DNA of 64,000 bases, taken from NCBI GenBank assembly GCA_021780105.1, contig JAJXZJ010000060.1, forward strand, positions 1-64,000, written 5' to 3'. A model generated the notes under the pieces. That model ran no database searches. It was not told the origin of the DNA and saw only the letters and a program-made list of their open reading frames with translations. Each line of letters begins with the position of its first letter. The first letter of the stretch is position 1. The position numbers and the translations under genes are program-made. The DNA is from a bacterium. GTDB taxonomy: Bacteria > Verrucomicrobiota > Verrucomicrobiia > Limisphaerales > J093. Below, piece by piece: positions 26,390 to 35,373 of the stretch.

Positions 26390-27961
26390 TCAATGCCTGG
26401 GCGCGTCCCTGCGCGGAAAGAGCGGCGCCGGCTCGCCGATGCGGTGGCCTGGTTCCAAACCGCCCCACGCGGCCAGCGTCAGCCGGTCCGGCGCGCCGGC
26501 GAGTCCCAGTTGCGTGTACATTTTCTGCGCGGTTTCGGGCAGGAACGGGTGCAACAGGACGGCGAGCAGCCGGCAGGTTTCGGCAAGGTTGTAGAGCACG
26601 GCATCGAGGCGCGCGGCTTGGGCCGGGTCTTTGGCCAGCTTGAACGGCGCGGTCTGGTCCACGAATTGATTGGCGCGATTGACGATGGCCCAGATGGTTT
26701 GAAGCGCTGGCTGGAGCTGATGTTGCGCCAGGCTGGTTTTGACCGTCTGGCTGAACGGGTTGATTTCGGCGGCCAGCTCATCCGAGCGCGGGGGCACCAC
26801 GCCGCCGCGGTAGCGCTGCAACATCGAGAGCGAGCGGTTGACCAGGTTGCCCAGACCGTTGGCCAGCTCGGCGTGATAGCGGGCCTGGAAACCGGCGTCG
26901 GTCCAGTTGCCGTCCGGACCGATGGCCAGTTCGCGCACCACGTAGTAACGGAAGGCGTCCACGCCCCATTCGTTCACCACGGCGATCGGATCCACGACGT
27001 TGCCGGTCGTCTTGCTCATTTTCGCGCCGTCCTTTTGCCACCAGCCGTGGACGAGCACCTGTTTGGGGAGCGGGACGCCGGCGGCCTTGAGCATGATCGG
27101 CCAGTAAACCGCGTGGAATTTGACGATGTCCTTGCCGATGACGTGAATGTCGGCCGGCCAGAGGGCGGGTTGCAGGTTCGCGGTCGGGCCCTGGTAATAG
27201 TCGCCGAGCGGGGCGGCTGCGCCAGCGTCGCCGAGCGCCACCGGAATGCTGTAGTAATTGGTGAGCGCGTCGAACCAGACGTAGTTCACGTAATCCGGGT
27301 CGAAGGGCAGGGGAATGCCCCAGTTCAGGCGCGCCTTGGGCCGGCTGATGCACAGGTCTTCCAGTTTTTGCGATTTGAGAAAGCCGAGCACTTCGTTGCG
27401 CCGGTAATCCGGCTGCACGAACGAGGGGTTCGCCTCGATGTATCCGATCAACCACGACTGGTGCTGCCCCATCCGGAAATACCAGTTTTCCTCGACCAGT
27501 TCCTTCACGTCGCCCCAAAACGGGTCGAACGTGCCATCGGGCCGGCGGTCCTTGTCGGTCAGGAACGTCTCCTCCTTCCACGAATACCAGCCGCGATAAG
27601 GCGCCTTGTAAATGTCCCCCTGCGCGTGGAGCTTGTTCAGCATCGCGGCGACGACGGCCTTGTGGCGAGGCTGCGTGGTGCGCACGAAGTCGTCATTGGA
27701 GACGTTGAGGACGGCGGCGAGTGCCTGGAATTTTGCCGCCAGCGCGTCGCAATACTCCTGGGGCGACTTGCCCTCGGCGTGCGCGGCCTGTTGAACTTTC
27801 TGGCCGTGCTCGTCCGTGCCGGTCAGGAAAAAGACCTCCTCGCCGAAGCTGCGGTGCGTCCGCGCGATCACGTCGGCGATCACCTTTTCGTAGGCATGGC
27901 CCAAATGCGGCTGGCCGTTCACGTAGTCAATCGCGGTGGTGATGTAAAACCGTTTGCTCAT
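26390..27961 (-). CDS. metG: methionyl-tRNA synthetase
   Basis: 523 residues. It charges tRNA-Met. The class I signatures are present: HIGH-type PHLGHAYEKV near residue 20 and KMSKT (GAKMSKTTGN) near 315. The zinc-knuckle region contains no cysteine quartet (GWYSWKEETFLTDKDRR), so it is the zinc-free type as in Bacillus. It lacks the C-terminal tRNA-binding (EMAP) extension. Start ATG 27961 gives MSKRFYITTAIDYVNG; the upstream codons have no support. Divergent from rho with a 284-base gap. Confidence 0.96.
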   Translation of the reverse strand: MSKRFYITTAIDYVNGQPHLGHAYEKVIADVIARTHRSFGEEVFFLTGTDEHGQKVQQAAHAEGKSPQEYCDALAAKFQALAAVLNVSNDDFVRTTQPRHKAVVAAMLNKLHAQGDIYKAPYRGWYSWKEETFLTDKDRRPDGTFDPFWGDVKELVEENWYFRMGQHQSWLIGYIEANPSFVQPDYRRNEVLGFLKSQKLEDLCISRPKARLNWGIPLPFDPDYVNYVWFDALTNYYSIPVALGDAGAAAPLGDYYQGPTANLQPALWPADIHVIGKDIVKFHAVYWPIMLKAAGVPLPKQVLVHGWWQKDGAKMSKTTGNVVDPIAVVNEWGVDAFRYYVVRELAIGPDGNWTDAGFQARYHAELANGLGNLVNRSLSMLQRYRGGVVPPRSDELAAEINPFSQTVKTSLAQHQLQPALQTIWAIVNRANQFVDQTAPFKLAKDPAQAARLDAVLYNLAETCRLLAVLLHPFLPETAQKMYTQLGLAGAPDRLTLAAWGGLEPGHRIGEPAPLFPRRDAPRH

Positions 27962-28184
27962 GCTCCGGGCAGTGTGACGCAGTGCCGCCGGCAAGGCAAA
28001 CCTTCCGGCGGGTGCTGCGTGCGCGGCGGGGCGATCCGAAGGCCGGGACGTTCGCCGCGCAAAATAAATGTTGCGCCCGGCGCGCTTTGGGACTATCAGA
28101 GTTGCGTCTTAGGTCCAACTGGCCGGCTGTTCAACGGTTTCTTGAAACCTCTTCGGTCGGCAGTTCTCCCGAAATTTCGATCAC

Positions 28185-28206
28185 ATCACCGTGACACCAC
28201 GGTGAT
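28185..28206. promoter_or_regulatory. 9-bp inverted repeat in the rho leader
   Basis: ATCACCGTG (28185-28193) and CACGGTGAT (28198-28206) form a perfect inverted repeat with a 4-base spacer, 39 bases upstream of the short rho gene. It could be an operator or an mRNA hairpin. There is no T-tract, so it is not a classical terminator. Confidence 0.45.
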
Positions 28207-28245
28207 TATGCGGGTGGGGCGTCCTAGACAGTCCAAAGCACCAGT

Positions 28246-29448
28246 ATGAGGAATACAAACGACATGCCGGGGAATCCTGCCGGCCAGCGAAACGCGCCGC
28301 GGCAGGCGCCGGACAATGCCTCCGGCCCGAAAAATGCCCACGTGACGCCCGAAGTGGGGTGGGGCTATCTGGAGATTTCCGAGAAGGGCTTCGGTTTTTT
28401 GCGCACCCCCGAGCAGCATTTCCACCCGAAACCGACCGATGTTTTCGTGACGCCGGACACGATCAAGAAGACGTTCCTGCGCGAAGGCTGCTTCGTGAAG
28501 GGCATGCTGCAGCCGCCCCACCGGGGCAGCAGCCCGCAGTTGCGCGAGGTGCTGGAGGTCAACGGCCTGTCCTACGCGGACTATACCAAGTCCATGCGCT
28601 TCGAGAACCTGACCACCATTGACCCGTTCGAGAAGTTCCGGCTGGAAACCAGCCCGGACCTGCTGGAGACGCGCATCATTGACCTCGTCACGCCCATCGG
28701 CAAGGGCACGCGCGGCTTGATCGTGGCACCGCCCCGCACCGGCAAGACCACCATCCTCAAGCAGATTGCCAACGCCGTCGCGGCGAACCACCCCGAAGTC
28801 TATGTGGTGGTGTTGCTGATTGACGAGCGGCCGGAGGAGGTGACCGATTTTCAGCGTTCGGTGAAGGCCGAGGTGGTTGCCTCCTCGAACGACCAGGATC
28901 TGGAAACCCACGTCCGTCTTTCGCGCTTCATCACGGAGCGCTGCCGCCGGATGGTCGAGGCCAAGAAGGACGTGTTCGTCCTGCTCGACTCCATCACCCG
29001 CGTCGCCCGCGCCTACAACAGCGTTCACGGCGGGAGCGGCCGGACGATGACCGGCGGCGTGGACGCCCGCGCGCTGGAAATTCCGCGCAAGATTTTCGCC
29101 GCCGCCCGCAAGACCGAGGAGGGCGGTTCGCTCACCATCATTGCCACGGCCCTGATCGAGACCGGCTCCCGCATGGACGAGTTGATCTTCCAGGAGTTCA
29201 AGGGCACCGGCAACATGGAGCTGGTCCTCGACCGCAAGCTCTCCGACCGCCGCCTCTTCCCGGCGATTGACATTCCCCGGAGCGGCACGCGCAAGGAGGA
29301 AAAGCTCTTCCCGAAGCACCAGATCGAGGCGGTGCGCAAACTCCGCCGCATGATGGTGGACCTCCAGCCGGTCGAGGCGATGGAGACGCTGCTGGCGGCG
29401 TTGAAAAAGCACAAAACCAACGACGAGTTGCTGGTGAAATTGCTGTAA
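28246..29448 (+). CDS. rho: transcription termination factor Rho, short form (first of two)
   Basis: 400 residues. Rho is the hexameric RNA helicase that ends transcription. After a ~35-residue low-complexity start, the RNA-binding cold-shock-like domain (GYLEISEKGFGFLRTPEQHF, PTDVFVTPDTI) leads into the RecA-like ATPase with Walker [11 protein letters not shown], Walker [18 protein letters not shown], and FVLLDSITRVARAYN. It lacks the N-terminal Rho_N/SAP-like helical domain present in the second copy at 53472. A duplicate rho in one window is unusual. It may be a specialised paralogue or the main factor; sequence alone does not tell. Confidence 0.95.
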   Translation: MRNTNDMPGNPAGQRNAPRQAPDNASGPKNAHVTPEVGWGYLEISEKGFGFLRTPEQHFHPKPTDVFVTPDTIKKTFLREGCFVKGMLQPPHRGSSPQLREVLEVNGLSYADYTKSMRFENLTTIDPFEKFRLETSPDLLETRIIDLVTPIGKGTRGLIVAPPRTGKTTILKQIANAVAANHPEVYVVVLLIDERPEEVTDFQRSVKAEVVASSNDQDLETHVRLSRFITERCRRMVEAKKDVFVLLDSITRVARAYNSVHGGSGRTMTGGVDARALEIPRKIFAAARKTEEGGSLTIIATALIETGSRMDELIFQEFKGTGNMELVLDRKLSDRRLFPAIDIPRSGTRKEEKLFPKHQIEAVRKLRRMMVDLQPVEAMETLLAALKKHKTNDELLVKLL

Positions 29449-29508
29449 GCGCGCCGCGTGGAGCCACGCGCGCGTTGGGCTGGCGGGTTGTTGGCAACTA
29501 CCGCCGCC

Positions 29509-30573
29509 ATGAAACGAGTGGCTGAGAAAACCGACACGACGCCGCACTCCCGCCCGCCGCTGGAACGGATGTTGCGCATTCACGAGGCCATCCAGTCGCG
29601 CACTTTTCCCAACGCCACCACGCTCGGCCGCGCGCTGGAAGTCAGCTCCAAATCCATTCATCGCGACGTCGCCTTCATGCGCGACCGGCTCGATCTGCCG
29701 ATCGAATACGACGACCGGCGGTTCGGCTATTGCTACACGCAGGAGGTCAGCACGTTTCCCACGCTCCAGATCACCGAGGGCGAATTGTTCGCGCTGCTCG
29801 TCGCCGAAAAGGCCATCCAGCAATATCGCGGCACGAACTTTGAACGGCCGCTCCTGAGCGCGCTCAAGAAGATGGCCGCGTCGCTGCCGGACACCGTGTC
29901 GCTGCATCTCGCCGACTGGGACCAGACCATTTCCTTTCGCACCAGTGCCGAGCCGCTGTTGAACCTGGAGACGTTCGACGCGCTGGCCCGGGCCGCCGCG
30001 CGCCGCGAGCAACTGGAAATCACATATCGCAAGCCTGGTCGCAAACAGGCCGAGTTGCGGGTGGTGGACCCCTACCATCTGGCGAACGTCAACGGCGAAT
30101 GGTATCTCTTCGCCTTCGATTACCTGCGCGGCGATTTGCGGACCTTTGTTCCGGCGCGCATCCGGTCCGTCCGACCCACAGGGAAAACCTTCACGCGGCC
30201 GGCCGGCTTCTCGGTGGACGAACGATTGCGCCACAGTTTCGGCGTCCATTCGGCCGAGGGAAAATTCGAGGTTGTCCTGCGTTTCACGCCGCGCGTGGCC
30301 GATTACATCCGCGAAAAGCGCTGGCATCCTTCACAGCAACTCCGCGCGCTGAAGGGCGGCGGCGTGGAACTGCGGCTGAAGCTGTCCAGCCTCGGCGAAA
30401 TTCAACGCTGGGTGCTCGGCTGGGGCGGTGACGCGGCGGTGCTGCAGCCGGCAGAGCTGGCGGCCTCCGTGCGCGAGGCCGCGGGCGCGATTCTCGCGGT
30501 CACGGCGGGCGGTCAACACCGCCGTTCAACCGCGAAAAAACAGCCACCACACCACCAGCAGCACCGGCAGTAG
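29509..30573 (+). CDS. WYL-domain transcriptional regulator with HTH
   Basis: 354 residues. An N-terminal winged HTH (RMLRIHEAIQSRTFPNATTL, LEVSSKSIHRDVAFMRDRL) precedes a WYL domain (ITYRKPGRK, VDPYHLANVNGEWYLFAFD) and a C-terminal WCX region. Such regulators bind nucleic-acid-like ligands; several control DNA damage or defence genes. Start ATG 29509; a GTG at 29458 is less likely. The C-terminus (GGQHRRSTAKKQPPHHQQHRQ-like, His/Gln-rich) is encoded by 48 bases that overlap the end of the convergent antiporter gene and may be a read-through tail. Confidence 0.9.
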   Translation: MKRVAEKTDTTPHSRPPLERMLRIHEAIQSRTFPNATTLGRALEVSSKSIHRDVAFMRDRLDLPIEYDDRRFGYCYTQEVSTFPTLQITEGELFALLVAEKAIQQYRGTNFERPLLSALKKMAASLPDTVSLHLADWDQTISFRTSAEPLLNLETFDALARAAARREQLEITYRKPGRKQAELRVVDPYHLANVNGEWYLFAFDYLRGDLRTFVPARIRSVRPTGKTFTRPAGFSVDERLRHSFGVHSAEGKFEVVLRFTPRVADYIREKRWHPSQQLRALKGGGVELRLKLSSLGEIQRWVLGWGGDAAVLQPAELAASVREAAGAILAVTAGGQHRRSTAKKQPPHHQQHRQ

Positions 30574-31959
30574 ATACGGGAGCGTAAACCGGAGAACGAA
30601 GCCGAGGAAGGTTGGCGTGTGCGCCTTCTGATGCTCGGCAATGGCCTTCACCATGAAATTCGGCCCGTTGCCGATGTAGGTGCAGGCGCCAAAAAACACC
30701 GCCGCGACGCTGATGGCGAGCAGATAGTGGTTGTAGGCGACGTTGCCCAGCAGGTAGGCGACTTCGATATGGTCCGTGGCAACCGTGCCGGCCGCCAGTT
30801 CCGCTGCGTGATACTTTTGCAGCGCCAGAAAGGTCTGCCGCACCTCTTCCGCATGCATGCCAGTGAGCGAAGCCAGGTCCGCGCCGCCAGTTGGGATCAG
30901 GTGCTGCACCTGTTGCACGGTGCCGGCGTCCACGAACGAACCGAACGTCGCGCTGAGGAAGCTCAGGTAGGTCGGTGCGTTGTCCAGCACGCTGGAGAGC
31001 GAGCCGCAGGCCCAGTAGAACAGGCCGGGTGTGGGTTTGCCGAGGGTTGCGGCGTTGGCCTGGAGCCAGTCCAGCGCCGGCATCATGGTCGCGAAGATGC
31101 CGATGAACAGGATGGCCACTTCCTGGATCGGACGGAAGTTGAAATGGTTGGCCTGGTGAATGGATTTCCGCGTCCCAAACCACGAGCCGGCGGCGGCGCC
31201 CACCATCAGCGCCTCCCGCAGAAACAACGGCCTGCCGATAAACACCGCGACGAGAATGACGCCCAGGAAGATCAGGTTGTGCCGCCCGGCGACGTGCCAT
31301 TCGTCAGGCGGTTCCGCCACCTGCGCCCGCACCGAAGCCGGGGCGCGCCGATAATTCCGCCGGTCCAGCACGTAGAAGATTCCCAGCAACAACCCCACGC
31401 CGACGGCCCACATCGGCCAGCAATGCTCCGCCACCCACCAGAAGGGAATGCCCTTCAAATACCCCAGGAACAGTGGCGGATCGCCGATCGGCGTCAGGCA
31501 GCCGCCGACGTTCGCAACGATGAAAATGAAAAAAACCACATGATGCGCCGTCAGCCGGTAATGGTTCATGCGCAGCCACGGCCGGATCAGCAGCATGGAA
31601 GCGCCGGTGGTGCCGAGGAGGTTGGCGATGATGGCGCCCATCAAGAGGAATCCCGTGTTCACGGCCGGCGTGGCCTCGCCCTTCACCCGCAGGTGAATGC
31701 CGCCGGCGACCACATAAAGCGATCCGATGAGCGCGATGAAGCTGACGTATTCGTGGGCCATGTGCAGGACGTGCTCCCAGGCGCGAAGCCCCAGCAGGTA
31801 GTAGGCAAGGGTCACAGCGCCCAGGGCGTAGGCGACCTTCGCGTAGTGCCGCTGCCACCAGCCCTCCGCCAGCAGCGGGCCGAGGGCAATGGACGCCAGC
31901 AGCGTGCCGAACGGCAGAATCATCCATGGATTAGGTGTGAGGGCCGCCGCTGTTTCCAT
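30526..31959 (-). CDS. nhaD: sodium:proton antiporter, NhaD/ArsB-type (ion transporter superfamily)
   Basis: 477 residues with about 12 hydrophobic helices. Signatures of the NhaD/citrate-transporter-like family are GAIIANLLGTTGASMLLIRP, VANVGGCLTPIGDPPLFLGY and NAPTYLSFLSATFGS. It would exchange Na+ for H+ at the inner membrane. Start ATG 31959. It converges on the WYL regulator with a 48-base overlap and is followed upstream by a membrane protein gene on the same strand. Confidence 0.88.
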   Translation of the reverse strand: METAAALTPNPWMILPFGTLLASIALGPLLAEGWWQRHYAKVAYALGAVTLAYYLLGLRAWEHVLHMAHEYVSFIALIGSLYVVAGGIHLRVKGEATPAVNTGFLLMGAIIANLLGTTGASMLLIRPWLRMNHYRLTAHHVVFFIFIVANVGGCLTPIGDPPLFLGYLKGIPFWWVAEHCWPMWAVGVGLLLGIFYVLDRRNYRRAPASVRAQVAEPPDEWHVAGRHNLIFLGVILVAVFIGRPLFLREALMVGAAAGSWFGTRKSIHQANHFNFRPIQEVAILFIGIFATMMPALDWLQANAATLGKPTPGLFYWACGSLSSVLDNAPTYLSFLSATFGSFVDAGTVQQVQHLIPTGGADLASLTGMHAEEVRQTFLALQKYHAAELAAGTVATDHIEVAYLLGNVAYNHYLLAISVAAVFFGACTYIGNGPNFMVKAIAEHQKAHTPTFLGFVLRFTLPYLLPVLLVVWWLFFRG

Positions 31960-32033
31960 CAGGGATAGGCTAAGAAATGGCGGGGAAACGGGTCAAACAG
32001 AAAGCACGTCCGGCCGCGTTCGCGCCGTTTTCT

Positions 32034-32738
32034 TCACCGCCGGGGGTGGAACAATTCGTCCCCCCGCAGGCCGGTCAAATCCTCCACGCCTTTGAGCAAG
32101 CGGAACAACGCGTAGAAGATCATCGCCGACATCGGCACCATGGTGCCCGGCCAGCTCCAGAACTGGAGCTTGCCGAGCTGCCGCGTGAATTCCGGGGTGC
32201 CGGATTCCGCCGGCAGCAGCCACAGCGCCAGGCCGAAGTTCACCGTCCCGCCCACCAGCATGGCGGCGGCGAGCATCCATGAAGCCCAGACCAGCAGCCG
32301 GTCGAAGGCGGTCACCTGGTCGCGCGCCACCAGCGCCTCGTGGATGCGCCGGGTGTCCAGCACCTGGTCGTTGTAAAGCACCAGGCGGATGAGCGGCTGC
32401 CGGGTGCGCAGGGTCAGCGGCACGGCCAGGCCCAACACCAGCGGCAGTGCGGCCTCTTTTGCGGCGAACCAGAAGCCGCTCATTTTCATCAAACCCAGCC
32501 CGCCGCTGATCAAGGTGCTCACCAGGCCCAGCACCGCCAACGCGTTCCACGTCCGCCGGTGCAGCAGATCCCACAGACTGTAACCAACCGGGAAAGCCAG
32601 CGCCACAACGAGCGACCACATGGGCCCCAGCCGGTTTTCCGGCGCGCCGAAGGAAAGAATCAACGCCGGGACGACGGCGTTGAGCAGCAGATTGACCCAA
32701 AGGTTTTCCGGCGGCGGCCGGTGGGGATTGTCGCTCAT
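32034..32738 (-). CDS. VC0807-family membrane protein
   Basis: 234 residues with about six TM helices. The block STLISGGLGLMKMSGFWFAA followed by KEAALPLVLGLAVPLTLRTR matches the uncharacterised VC0807 family, which resembles intracellular septation proteins. Function unknown. The start ATG 32738 follows shortly after the end of the cytochrome gene on the same strand (38-base gap), so an operon with it is likely. Confidence 0.75.
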   Translation of the reverse strand: MSDNPHRPPPENLWVNLLLNAVVPALILSFGAPENRLGPMWSLVVALAFPVGYSLWDLLHRRTWNALAVLGLVSTLISGGLGLMKMSGFWFAAKEAALPLVLGLAVPLTLRTRQPLIRLVLYNDQVLDTRRIHEALVARDQVTAFDRLLVWASWMLAAAMLVGGTVNFGLALWLLPAESGTPEFTRQLGKLQFWSWPGTMVPMSAMIFYALFRLLKGVEDLTGLRGDELFHPRR

Positions 32739-32776
32739 GGGGCGTATCGGCCTGACAGGTCAACGACGTGCGGGGG

Positions 32777-33742
32777 TCAGCGGATTTCGCCCGCGGTTGA
32801 GGTCGGCCGGGCTGGTGGCGATGACGTGCGAAATGGTCCGGTGAGATAGGCGATCAACGACTCGATCTGAGCGGAATTCAATGGGCCGCCTGATTCGGCC
32901 GCCCAGGCCGGCATGAGGGTTTTGTCCTTGCCGTGCCGGATCCATTGTTCCCAGTAGTCGCGGTCCTGCGGTTTGTGCAGGGCGCGCAGGTCTGGCACCA
33001 TGGTCGCACGATGCACGGCCTCGTGGCACACACCACAGACGACGTGAAACAGTGCCTCGCCCTGTTTGCCAAAACCCGGCGCCACGTGACAGACCGCGCA
33101 GTCGGGCCGGAACACCGACTGCCGGTTGGCCAGGGCCACCTGCATGTTTCGCGCCCGGTCCGCAAGCTGGTTGAGACCGGTGCCCGGAATGGCGAGGCGC
33201 AACGTCAGGTAGCGATAGCCGGCGCTGCTTTCGATGCTGACGGTTTTCGTGACGACGCCGAATTTTCCGCGGGCATCCACATCCACGTCAAATGTTCCGC
33301 TCTGGCCCGGATCGAACCGCCACGGCACGGTGGGCAGTTTGGCCACCGTGCAGCCGCAGGACGTATGCACGGCGTTGATCGTCACCACATTCGTCGTCAT
33401 GTTGGTCAGACTGAACGTGAAGTGAGCGTTCAGCTCATTCGGTTTGAGCGTGGTTTCCTTGACCAAGGCATCCCAGGAAAACGCGCTCTCCTGTTTCGAC
33501 GGCATTGTCGAGCGCGGTGGCACCACGTTGACGATCCTGATTCGATTCGTGGGATTGACGGGCAGGTAGGCACGCGGCTGCTGCTCTGGTGGCGCGAGCG
33601 GAACCGGGACGGCCGGCGGATTGGCCACCGGTGGAAGAGGGGAGAATGGGTCGAAATTTTGTGCCAGCGCCGGGACCACGATTCCCAGGCACAAGGCAAA
33701 AAAAACAGATCTCACACAGCGCAGGCGGTCGCGGAGCTTCAT
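32777..33742 (-). CDS. exported DUF1573-diheme cytochrome c fusion
   Basis: 321 residues. A signal peptide ends near VPALAQN. A Pro-rich linker precedes a DUF1573-type immunoglobulin-like domain with HTSCGCTVAKLP (C-x-C pair about residues 129-131) and DPGQSGTFDVDVDARG. The C-terminal part has two heme-c sites, CAVCH and CGVCH (about residues 215-219 and 236-240), and HGKDKTLMPAW with a likely Met ligand. Periplasmic electron transfer is the inferred role; the partner is unknown. Start ATG 33742. Confidence 0.85.
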   Translation of the reverse strand: MKLRDRLRCVRSVFFALCLGIVVPALAQNFDPFSPLPPVANPPAVPVPLAPPEQQPRAYLPVNPTNRIRIVNVVPPRSTMPSKQESAFSWDALVKETTLKPNELNAHFTFSLTNMTTNVVTINAVHTSCGCTVAKLPTVPWRFDPGQSGTFDVDVDARGKFGVVTKTVSIESSAGYRYLTLRLAIPGTGLNQLADRARNMQVALANRQSVFRPDCAVCHVAPGFGKQGEALFHVVCGVCHEAVHRATMVPDLRALHKPQDRDYWEQWIRHGKDKTLMPAWAAESGGPLNSAQIESLIAYLTGPFRTSSPPARPTSTAGEIR

Positions 33743-33803
33743 AATCAACCTGGCGACAGTCTGCCACGGCGGGCCGGCGTTGACGAGCCGAAACTCACCT
33801 GGG

Positions 33804-35243
33804 TCAGGCGCGTTTCAGGCGCGGTCCCTTGGGTGTGTCCTCGATGACCCAGCCCCGGGCCTTCATTTCGTCGCGGATGGCGTCCGCACGTTTGAAATCC
33901 CTGGCCTGGCGCGCGGCCAGGCGGGCGGCGGCGAGGGCGGCGATTTCGGCCGGCGCCTCGACGGCGGGCGGCGGCGGCGTCAAACCGAAGCACCCGAACA
34001 CCTGGTCGCAAATGGTGAGCCGGTGAGCGGCCACATTCGGTTCGATTTTGCCGACGGCCATGAAGGCGTTCATCACCCGCACTTCCTCGAAAATCACGGC
34101 CCACGCCTTGGACACGTTCAAATCGTCGTCCATGGCCGCGGTGAATTCGCCGAGGATGCGCTGCCCCTCGCTGATCGTGGCGGCGGACACCTTGCCCGTG
34201 GCGCCGGCGGCGATCTCGGTCAGCCGCCTTTTGCATTCGTCCAGCCGGCCGAGCGCGGTGCGCGCGGCCTGCAGACCGTCGAGCGTGAAGTTGAACGGTT
34301 CGCGGTAATGAGCGGTGAGCAGGAGGTAGCGGATTTCGCGGCCGGTGAAGCCCTTCGCCAGCAGGTCGCGCAGCGTGTAGAAGTTGCCGAGCGATTTGCT
34401 CATCTTTTTGCCCTCGGCCAGCAGGTGCGCGCCGTGCAGCCAGTGTTTCACAAACGGCTGGCCCGGCGGCTGGACGCCGGCGCCTTCGCTCTGGGCAATT
34501 TCATCCTCGTGGTGCGGGAAAATGAGGTCTTCGCCGCCGAGGTGAAGATCGAAGCTGGCGCCGAGCAGTTTCATGCTCATGGCGCTGCACTCGATGTGCC
34601 AGCCGGGCCGGCCTTCGCCCCACGGGCTTGGCCAGCAGACGGCGCCGTCCTCCGGCGCGCGCGCCTTCCACAACGCGAAGTCGGCGACCGACTCCTTGGC
34701 GTATTCGTCGCTCTTGACCCGCTCGCCGACCCGGAGGGCGTCGAAATTGAGGTTGAGCAGCCGGCCGTAGTGGCCGCCGCGGCCGCGGTATTTCTCGATG
34801 CTGAAATAGACCGAGCCGTCGTCCGTGCGGTAGGCCACGCCGCGGGTCATGAGCGTTTCGATCAAGGCGATGATCTCGCTGATGTATTCCGTGGCGTGCG
34901 GCGTGCCGTGCGGCCGGAGGCAGTTGAGCGCGGCGTGGTCGGCCCAGAACGCCGTTTCATATTCGCCGGTGTAGTCCCGGAGCGATTTGCCGGTTTCACG
35001 CACGCGGCGGATGATCTTGTCCTCGACGTCGGTGATGTTCATCACATGCCGGACGGAGTGCCCCTTGAACTCGAGATACCGGCGCACAAGGTCGGCAAAC
35101 ACAAAGGTGCGGAAGTTGCCGATGTGCCCAAAGTCGTAAACCGTCGGGCCGCAGCAATACATGCCTACGCTCTTTCCGGCGGGGTCGAGCGGCGTAAAGG
35201 TTTGCAGCGAGCGGGTCAGCGTGTTGAACAGGTGCAGCGCCAT
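33804..35243 (-). CDS. cysS: cysteinyl-tRNA synthetase
   Basis: 479 residues. It charges tRNA-Cys. The HIGH-type motif is YDFGHIGNFRT, and KKMSKSLGNF is the KMSKS loop. Zinc ligands are recognisable: Cys in YCCGPTVYD, Cys in GWHIECSAM and the His/Glu of FPHHEDEIAQSE. The C-terminal DALR-like region ends in a Lys/Arg-rich tail. Start ATG 35243; divergent from hypB. Confidence 0.97.
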   Translation of the reverse strand: MALHLFNTLTRSLQTFTPLDPAGKSVGMYCCGPTVYDFGHIGNFRTFVFADLVRRYLEFKGHSVRHVMNITDVEDKIIRRVRETGKSLRDYTGEYETAFWADHAALNCLRPHGTPHATEYISEIIALIETLMTRGVAYRTDDGSVYFSIEKYRGRGGHYGRLLNLNFDALRVGERVKSDEYAKESVADFALWKARAPEDGAVCWPSPWGEGRPGWHIECSAMSMKLLGASFDLHLGGEDLIFPHHEDEIAQSEGAGVQPPGQPFVKHWLHGAHLLAEGKKMSKSLGNFYTLRDLLAKGFTGREIRYLLLTAHYREPFNFTLDGLQAARTALGRLDECKRRLTEIAAGATGKVSAATISEGQRILGEFTAAMDDDLNVSKAWAVIFEEVRVMNAFMAVGKIEPNVAAHRLTICDQVFGCFGLTPPPPAVEAPAEIAALAAARLAARQARDFKRADAIRDEMKARGWVIEDTPKGPRLKRA

Positions 35244-35373
35244 AAAACCAACGCGCCGCAGGGTAGAGTGCCCCGCCCGAAAGCAAAAGGGAAAACGCGC
35301 AACGTAAATTGGCCCACTTTAACCGGCGCTCGACAACAGCACCCGCCCGTGTTTCTCTGGGTGCCCAACTTTT

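Noticed and set aside
26393-28249. 618-residue open frame antisense to metG
   Set aside because: Shadow of metG; no domains.
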